From the NCBI GenBank assembly GCA_029339505.1, contig JAQISU010000123.1:3146501-3210500 (forward strand): a DNA stretch of 64,000 bases. Direction: 5' to 3'. The position numbers and the translations under genes were made by a program. The DNA is from Unio delphinus. Taxonomy: Eukaryota > Mollusca > Bivalvia > Unionida > Unionidae. Below are positions 36,963-64,000 of this stretch, piece after piece; positions within the stretch are counted from its first letter, which is position 1, and the number at the start of each line of letters is the position of its first letter. The notes under the pieces are model-generated. The model saw only the letters and a list, made by a program, of their open reading frames with translations, was not told where the DNA came from and made no database searches.

Positions 36963-39347
36963 ACTTGTTTGTTTGTCAGTTTTAATATTTTTTATTACAT
37001 GCTATTGTATTGTAAATTTATTCACTAGGAATTATACTTTTCTTTCTGCAGAAAATCGCTTGGCCTGAATTATTCTTTGGTAAACAAGTAATGTTGACGT
37101 AGATCCTGACCTTGACTCAAGCTTAGTGGCAGCCACGTAAACATGTTTTATTTTCATTTTAAAATGATTGGTTGTTGTGATGGTCAAGATGGCACAAGTG
37201 AATCAATAAATAAAGAACTTTTATTCATTAAAGTAAAAATGATAGGTTCTCAACAGAGACATGTAAGGAGTATGTAATATAAATAATCACGTGACTCCTT
37301 TCTTCCCCACATCTTTTCTTGATATCGCATTTTGGGAATTGTTTTCGAAACTGCGGATTATACTAAGATATAATCTCTTTTTTTTATTGAAGTATAGTTA
37401 GTTCTGGGCCTTTGCAACTAACGTTCAGTTATTTTCAGCATATGCCATCGGAGAAATATGACAGTTTTTGTTATATCGACAGTATTAAAGCGTCACCATG
37501 TTTGGTCCGACTATAACCACACATTAAGGTGCGTGTACCCCTGCATAGAGAATATTTATATCAACCCATGTTACACGGTTCATGCAATGGTATCCAACAG
37601 TAGCCAAAGGTAATAACATTATTGAAGCCACAATTAGAGAAATTGCGTCCTAAATTCATTGTTGATATTGTACAATACGTACGATAAGAAGGTTCAATCC
37701 TACGTATACACACACACGGGCTGAAATCATTTTGAAGAGTTGGACATGGACCCATATTTTCAGATTATGTTTGAATCCCCCCTTTAAAGAGTTTTGACAC
37801 AGACCCATCTTTTGAGCTTTTGCTGGAATGTCATCTTTAAAGAATACTGACATGGGCCATTCGAGATTTTATATATCTGTTTATGTTCGAAACATGAAAG
37901 AAGTCTTAGCGAACTTTATGCAGATAAAAAGGCGATAAAAGGGGCACCTTATGGGCACCAGTTACGAAAAACACGTACAATATTGTAATAAATTTGGAGT
38001 ATGCCCGTTTGCCTATAGCGCTCCGTTTTCAGGGATTCTTAGAGTTTTGCGATTACTTGTTTCATTGTTGGAACTCGGTGCAGTGGAAATATTCCTTAGC
38101 CCAAAACTGTTAGTGAGTTTCCGTGATGCTATGGTTTACTTTTCGTGAATTAATGTCAGAGCCGCATGAGTTTCCATTTGGTTTTATTCCCTATAAAAAT
38201 CTAGTTGTGAACGTTGTGTGACTGAAGGTGCAGTGTTTATTGTTGGAGACTTGTAAATTACACGATGGAATAAACACGAAGGGATAGCAAATGTGATACA
38301 ATTTTTCAGGCGAAATGTGGCCCGGAACCATGATTCTACTGGCCTAAGGTAGCGTAGTAAAAATAGTTCCCTGTGTTTGGAACAGTTTAATAGTTTTACG
38401 CTGACGGTACAGAAAGTTGATGAAGAGAAACTATGCAGATGTGCGGTTGATGGAGAATTATAAAGTTTTGAGATCTGTGTTCTTGCAATGATTAGAGTAA
38501 AATTTATGTATATGATGGACACGTTGGGCCTTCCAATTTACAATTGAAGTTGTATGAAGTTTTTGGAAATTTTGGGTAAACTTATGACTTCCAGCGGAAT
38601 TGCGCCAGGGTTTGATACCACTTGGTTAAGCAAATACCCCATGGCTTGGAACACAATAAATTGATTTTATCAATATTTGTATCTAACTGAACTGCTGCGT
38701 AGAGGAGTTTGATTTCAACACCTCTTGAACAGTGTTCACCAAATTCGCAAACACTTAATGATTTTACATTGTCACTTAAAAAGTACGATTAATATCGTAC
38801 AAAATGCATTTTGATATTTTTCAGACGCTCCAGTTGGGTTCCTTTGCATGTGCATGTATGTGCGATGATACAATTCATGGGATGGGGTAGACGGCTTTAG
38901 TAACAAAACTACAAAAAATTGTTATAAGCATATAACTCTTTGGATCAATACTGCACCAGTAAGAATTAAATATTCTTACACTATGAATCTGGCACCATTA
39001 TCTAGATCCATGTCGATCACTGCTATTACTAATATAGGTCAATGGAGAAGTATTCCCATCACCCTCTCACAGACGTCATTTGGAGGGGACAGTGGGGCGC
39101 ATTTGCTCCCACCCCAAATTTGCATGTGCTGTAAAATTGGTGTAGCCTATATACGAAAATTAACAAGCCCGTCATGTTTTGCCGTGTTTTGCATCCACTC
39201 ACCCGAAAATATTGCAATGACGGTCATTCTTTCATTACTGCGATATCTACGGTTGATTTATCGTCCTAATCAATGTCGTGCTGGAGTAGTCACATTCACA
39301 AGTGTAGCTCGATATCATTGTGATCGCTGTGGACGGTTAAGACGAAA
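36960..39347 (+). other. Upstream region of the PM20D2-like gene
   Basis: No coding exon recognised. The transcription start must lie in or upstream of this stretch; no TATA or initiator could be assigned. 37130-37250 includes AATCAATAAATAAAGAAC, which could be the 3' LTR/poly(A) region of the preceding Gypsy element. Confidence 0.45.
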
Positions 39348-58905
<19,558 letters not shown>

Positions 58906-59419
58906 GTACATGTAGTGTAAATTTCTATATGCTTATAATTCAGTTTTCTGTTTGTAAATTTGCTCGTATTTTGGGTACGAGCAAGAGGTGCATTTTGGTT
59001 CAAGTTAATTTCAATGTATGTTTAAAGACAAGATTTTTCATATACTGCCAGTGGTGTGGGGGTTGGATTTTTTTTTACTGTACCATTATTATCATCTTGT
59101 TCGAGAATATTTCTGGGACAGTCAGTCACTGCTTTGAAAAGTAAAATCCATGACAGATTGTTCAGTAAAGAGATCTCTTGAATATTTTGTGTCGAAATTT
59201 ATTTTGCTTCACCATCATTAAGCAATGGGTCTTGAGACCCAATTACTTGTCACAAGTCTAACGCCTCCCTTACTAACAATTTTAAAAATAAAATAAAAAT
59301 AAATTAATTATTTCATAAATTAAAAAATTAGAGCCATATACGGATATATTTTGTGACAGCTTACTGATTTGCAAAGACATCGTCTACATTGTCATATCTC
59401 ATTTTGATATCTCATAACT

Positions 59420-61265
59420 CAAACTGAATGCTATATAATGTTGACGATGACATAATTACATAATTAATACTGAATGCTGTCTAATATTGACGATGACATA
59501 ATTAACACTGAATGCTATATAATGTTGACGATGACATAATTACATAATTAACACTGATTGCTGTCTAATATTGACGATGACATAATTGACACTGATTGCT
59601 GTCTAATATTGACGATGACATAATTAACACTGAATGCTGTCTAATATTGACGATGACATAATTGACACTGATTGCTGTCTAATATTGACGATGACATAAT
59701 TGACACTGATTGCTGTCTAATATTGACGATGACATAATTAACACTGAATGCTATATAATGTTGACGATGACATAATTAACACTGATTGCTGTCTAATATT
59801 GACGATGACATAATTGACACTGATTGCTGTCTAATATTGACGATGACATAATTAACACTGAATGCTGTCTAATATTGACGATGACATAATTGACACTGAT
59901 TGCTGTCTAATATTGACGATGACATAATTGACACTGATTGCTGTCTAATATTGACGATGACATAATTAACACTGAATGCTATATAATGTTGACGATGACA
60001 TAATTAACACTGATTGCTGTCTAATATTGACGATGACATAATTGACACTGATTGCTGTCTAATATTGACGATGACATAATTAACACTGAATGCTATATAA
60101 TGTTGACGATGACATAATTAACACTGATTGCTGTCTAATATTGACGATGACATAATTAATACTGAATGCTATATAATGTTGACGATGACATAATTAACAC
60201 TGAATGCTGTCTAATGTTGACGATGACATAATTAACACTGATTGCTGTCTAATATTGACGATGACATAATTAACACTGAATACTATCTAATATTGACGAT
60301 GACATAATTACATAATTAACACTGAATGCTGTCTAATATTGACGATGACATAATTAACACTGAATGCTATCTAATGTTGACGATGACATAATTACATAAT
60401 TAACACTGAATGCTGTCTAATGTTGACGATGACATAATTATCACTGAATGTTGTCTAATGTTGACGATGACATAATTAACGCTGAATGCTATCTAATGTT
60501 GACGATGACATAATTACATAATTAATGCTGGATGCTGTCTAATATTGACGATGACATAATTAACACTGAATGCTATATAATGTTGACGATGACATAATTA
60601 CATAATTAACACTGATTGCTGTCTAATATTGACGATGACATAATTAACACTGAATGCTATCTAATATTGACGATGACATAATTACATAATTAACACTGAA
60701 TGCTGTCTAATATTGACGATTACATAATTACATAATTAATGCTGAATGCTGTCTAATATTGACGATGACATAATTAACACTGAATGCTATCTAATATTGA
60801 CGATGACATAATTACATAATTAACACTGAATGCTGTCTAATATTGACGATGACATAATTAACACTGAATGCTATCTAATGTTGACGATGACATAATTACA
60901 TAATTAACACTGAATGCTGTCTAATGTTGACGATGACATAATTATCACTGAATGCTGTCTAATGTTGACGATGACATAATTAACGCTGAATGCTATCTAA
61001 TGTTGACGATGACATAATTACATAATTAACACTGAATGCTGTCTAATGTTGACGATGACATAATTATCACTGAATGCTGTCTAATGTTGACGATGACATA
61101 ATTAACGCTGAATGCTATCTAATGTTGACGATTACATAATTAACACTGAATGCTATCTAATGTTGACGATGACATAATTAACACTGAATACTATATAATG
61201 TTGATGATGACGTACCTGACAATGAAGACTATCTGATCTTGAAGATGGCGTAATTGACAATGAAG
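59420..61265 (+). repeat. 38/47-bp minisatellite (~45 units) with higher-order structure
   Basis: Basic unit: CATAATTAACACTGAATGCT, GTCTAATATTGACGATGA (38 bp). A 47-bp variant carries an extra CATAATTAC. Variants include TATATAATGTTG, GTCTAATGTTG, ATTATCACTG and AACGCTG. Multi-unit blocks recur in the same variant order. Confidence 0.97.
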
Positions 61266-61325
61266 GATATCTAATGTTTAAACCGAATAAAGTACGATTC
61301 AAATTTATAGAATGTTGTAGAGGTA

Positions 61326-61372
61326 GGAAAGAAGAAGAAGAAGAAAGAAAAAAAAAGAAGAAAAAAAGAGCT
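61326..61372 (+). repeat. (GAA)n / A-rich purine tract
   Basis: GAAGAAGAAGAAG followed by interrupted A/G-only sequence. Confidence 0.9.
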
Positions 61373-62039
61373 ATTTCCCCTTGCTGTAAAAAAATGTGGC
61401 TTGTGAAAAACAATAGCGTTGTGTTCAAACTTCATATTAGCAGTGCTAGACTTTGGTACATTAATTCAAATACTTGAATGTTTCATCGTGAATCTCTGCA
61501 TTCAAGTCTATTACCTCAAGGAATGCAGTGTCACAAAGGATTTCAAGGGAAATGTAATTTCGACAACGTCAAGGAATGCCTAAAGGTCCCCTCATCTAAC
61601 AGCTTTGTGATAATCAAATTAGGTAATCCAAAGAAACGTGTACAAGAAGACAGCTTGTAATCTTATTCACCGAGAACTGTTAGTATTTTTAAAAAAAATC
61701 AACTTAGTTTGGTTTGAGAAAAGATGTTAGGTAAATCATTTGATGAGACAACAGAAGAAGACTTGATGAAGATAGAGGTAACATCTGATTTTTTCTCTCG
61801 TTAAGAATAATAAATATTAAACTACTTTAGTTACATATTTAAAACCATCAATTTGTAAAACAAATCCATGTGTCAATAGTTTAGATCTCTACCTGAACGT
61901 ATGAAGGATACAAGCGTGTTATTCAAGGAGATAACAAAAAGTATGAAATTGCTGTTATTATCTTGACATCATATGCAACAATAAATAGATGCACGTGCAA
62001 CAAGCACGACTGTAACAACAACTTGCACCACAACTCTGC

Positions 62040-62612
62040 AAGTACAACCAGCCAAGATTACATTATCTTACTTATGTACCGACGAAAGTAAGAGAGGCTT
62101 GGAAAACCACCTACTACCATCCATTCTAGAAGCCAAGGGTGCATGGTCTCCCAAGAAACGACATCTGCATATCAATATTCTGGAGATGACAGCCATTGTA
62201 AAAGCTTTTCATTGGTGACAGGAATATTTAAATGACTAACGAGTCCTCATTCTGTCTGACAACTCTAAACTGGTGACTTCGCTCAAATAACAAAGAGTTA
62301 CCATGTACACAGACCTTTGCGTCCTGGTGTAGCACTTTCTAAAGTGGTGTCGTCATGTTCGACATATCCCGATACGCCTAACGTACTAGACGAGTCATTA
62401 TCCAAAAACAACCAACTAATACAGACAAAAGGGTCTCTTCATCTCTCATTTTGATTCCAATATGTACACGATAGGACCGACTGATGGTGGACCTGTTTGC
62501 AACAAGGTGGAATACCAAACTCCCAACCTTTGTATCTCCAGTCCCAGACCCAAATAACTGGGCAGTCGACGTTCTATCGATAGATTGGAACGGCATGAGC
62601 GCATGCGCCTAG
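62040..62612 (+). mobile_element. DIRS-type tyrosine-recombinase retroelement fragment (RNase H region)
   Basis: The + strand, across frames, shows LEAKGAWSPKKRHLHINILE, then a SDNSKLV block, and from ~62484 the unbroken segment MVDLFATRWNTKLPTFVSPV and WAVDVLSIDWNGMSA. The LFATR...LP.FVSP...W..DALS..W motif follows RNase H in DIRS-like elements. No tyrosine recombinase or RT domain is visible, and several stops are present. Fragment of ~570 bp. Confidence 0.82.
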
Positions 62613-62619
62613 TATGTAA

Positions 62620-64000
62620 GCTGAATCAATGATATAAATGTTTCATTTGAAAGGAAACTGTATACATCTTGGTGGTATATCATTGGTACAGCGTATATAC
62701 TATACATATATTTTATATTTATACTGTTCTTTATCTCAAAGGCTTTGTATCTGAATTAACAAAAGAGGAATATAGGCTAAGAATTTGGAACCGTTATCAT
62801 CTAATCATTTAAACAACCCCCTTTAATGTCGTTGTTTTTTTGTTTTCATCGCAATGACTTTTTCAAAGATAATGACGATGAACTTCGTTTCATTTTGGAA
62901 TTCATTTTTTTCATCATTATCTCATATATCCTGATTTCATCACAAGAAATTCATCCTCATTTTATTATATCCGCTTTATCACATTTTTGTTCCTTTTCCA
63001 AAACTTCATCTTTGTTATCTTTAAATCGCTCAAGCATGTCACATTATTGTTGTTGAGCTTCTCCGATCCCTTTCTCTCATTGCTTGAACAGGCGCGAGTG
63101 CTTCTCTGCAATACAGACAATCGAAAAGGATGAATACAAGAATCAATTTTAATTATGATAGGATGAAATATCAAATCAGTTTGAATAGTGTGTGCATGCT
63201 GATGTATAATTTGCCAACTGAATAAACATTTCTAGACGAGAATAAAAATATCACCGAGTGAGATATAATGCATTTCATCAAACAATTTTTGACGCGGTTG
63301 TCTGTCACTTTGAAAATGACTGTTTTGGTTGTTACGTTGTTATGTATATTTGATATGTCATTTATATTTATTTTTGTTTTTGTTTGTTTGTTAGATTTAA
63401 ATTAGGCATTTTAAGTTTTAAGATTCGTTCACTGAAGGGGGGAAGACCTGTACTTTACAGAAGTAAACACCAGGTGTTGACCTCATTTCTGACATGGTTT
63501 CAGAGTTGCAAACAAGCTTTTAAAATGATTGGTTGGTTCCAAGGAGATTGTGGAGTTTTATATAAACATCTTTCTAATTTTAATTGGGTCATACGCTGGG
63601 TACGTGAGTTTTTGAACGTAAATTTGTACTGATAGTTTCTAGAAGATCACGTGACCCCTTGTTTACGTAAAAACAAGCTTTATAAATTATGTTTTGAAGC
63701 GAGCTATTCAGTAGAAAATTGGGCTGTTAGAATATTAAGTTGTGTCTTTTTGAGTTATTTTAAATTACCTTGTACTGGAAATTGTGTCAATTCGTTTGGA
63801 TCAAGAGAAATTATTTTATTATTTATCTGGGAAAGAGTTGTGCTCATAGAGATTTTATTAACAAGGATTGACTAAATCAAGTGACATCGTCTTCCATCTT
63901 GGATACTTCGCTGGAATTCGAACTTAGAACTATTTGGACATTTTATTACCAGGACTTTTGCCATTTCTCTCGTGGATAATATTTTGAATTATTTTGGATT
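62620..64000 (+). other. Distal PM20D2-like intron or beyond; no exon recognised
   Basis: No sequence encoding the expected C-terminal PM20D2 residues was found. 63640-63990 includes ATCACGTGACCCC and CATCGTCTTCCATCTTGGA, which could belong to an LTR or leader, but this is not supported further. Confidence 0.45.

Noticed and set aside
59420..61265. Could the regularly repeated 38-bp units be a CRISPR array?
   Set aside because: The whole unit repeats, there are no unique spacers, and the genome is eukaryotic.
61153..61428. Phe/Ser-rich - strand frame
   Set aside because: It is the complement of a (GAA)n purine tract.
63384..63875. Two moderately long + strand frames near the window end as the missing PM20D2 exon
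   Set aside because: No similarity to the expected C-terminal helix and no phase-1 acceptor placing them after exon 6.

Overview
The window is nuclear DNA of an animal. It is AT-rich, with long spliceosomal introns and no bacterial-style gene packing. The protein families (invertebrate NRF1, PM20D2, Polinton, DIRS, Ty3/Gypsy, RTE-like and L2-like LINEs, tRNA-derived SINEs) and the abundant 38-52 bp minisatellites fit a lophotrochozoan, most likely a mollusc. That assignment is an inference from overall character; no lineage-diagnostic gene is present.

Two protein-coding genes can be assembled exon by exon, both on the + strand. The first is an orthologue of NRF1 (nuclear respiratory factor 1; relatives are fly erect wing and sea urchin P3A2). 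It has eight coding exons between 4922 and 23075, every junction is GT/AG with matching phase, and the product is 487 residues. A non-coding 5' exon must lie upstream of the window. The second is a PM20D2-like M20 metallopeptidase (beta-alanyl-lysine dipeptidase family). It has six exons from 39348 to 58905, encoding the first ~350 residues; the last ~65-85 residues lie past the window edge or were not recognised.

Everything else is introns and intergenic DNA filled by repeats. Positions 1-4.9 kb: SINEs, a 39-bp minisatellite and a 45-bp array. Positions 5-23 kb (NRF1 introns): a hAT-type zinc-finger fragment, LINE tails, SINEs, a dispersed element seen once with one and once with ten copies of an internal ~52-bp repeat, and a pogo/Tigger remnant. 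Positions 23-39 kb (between the genes): NRF1 3'UTR, a second pogo copy, a CpG-richer 1.5-kb block bounded by TGTAAC/GTTACA, a 43-bp array, and a LINE sandwiched between two oppositely oriented pieces of one Gypsy family. Positions 39.5-49.8 kb (PM20D2 intron 1): a huge (TA)n tract, a SINE, a short LTR with the start of a gag gene, a decayed Polinton/Maverick, and a second LINE. Positions 50-64 kb: two hAT-type MITEs with terminal repeats and 8-bp target duplications, degenerate tandem arrays, a 1.8-kb 38/47-bp minisatellite, and a DIRS retroelement fragment.

The two genes have no evident functional link. One is a nuclear transcription factor for respiratory and housekeeping promoters, the other a cytosolic metabolite-repair peptidase. 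All mobile-element coding regions seen here are broken by stops or frameshifts, so none looks autonomous.
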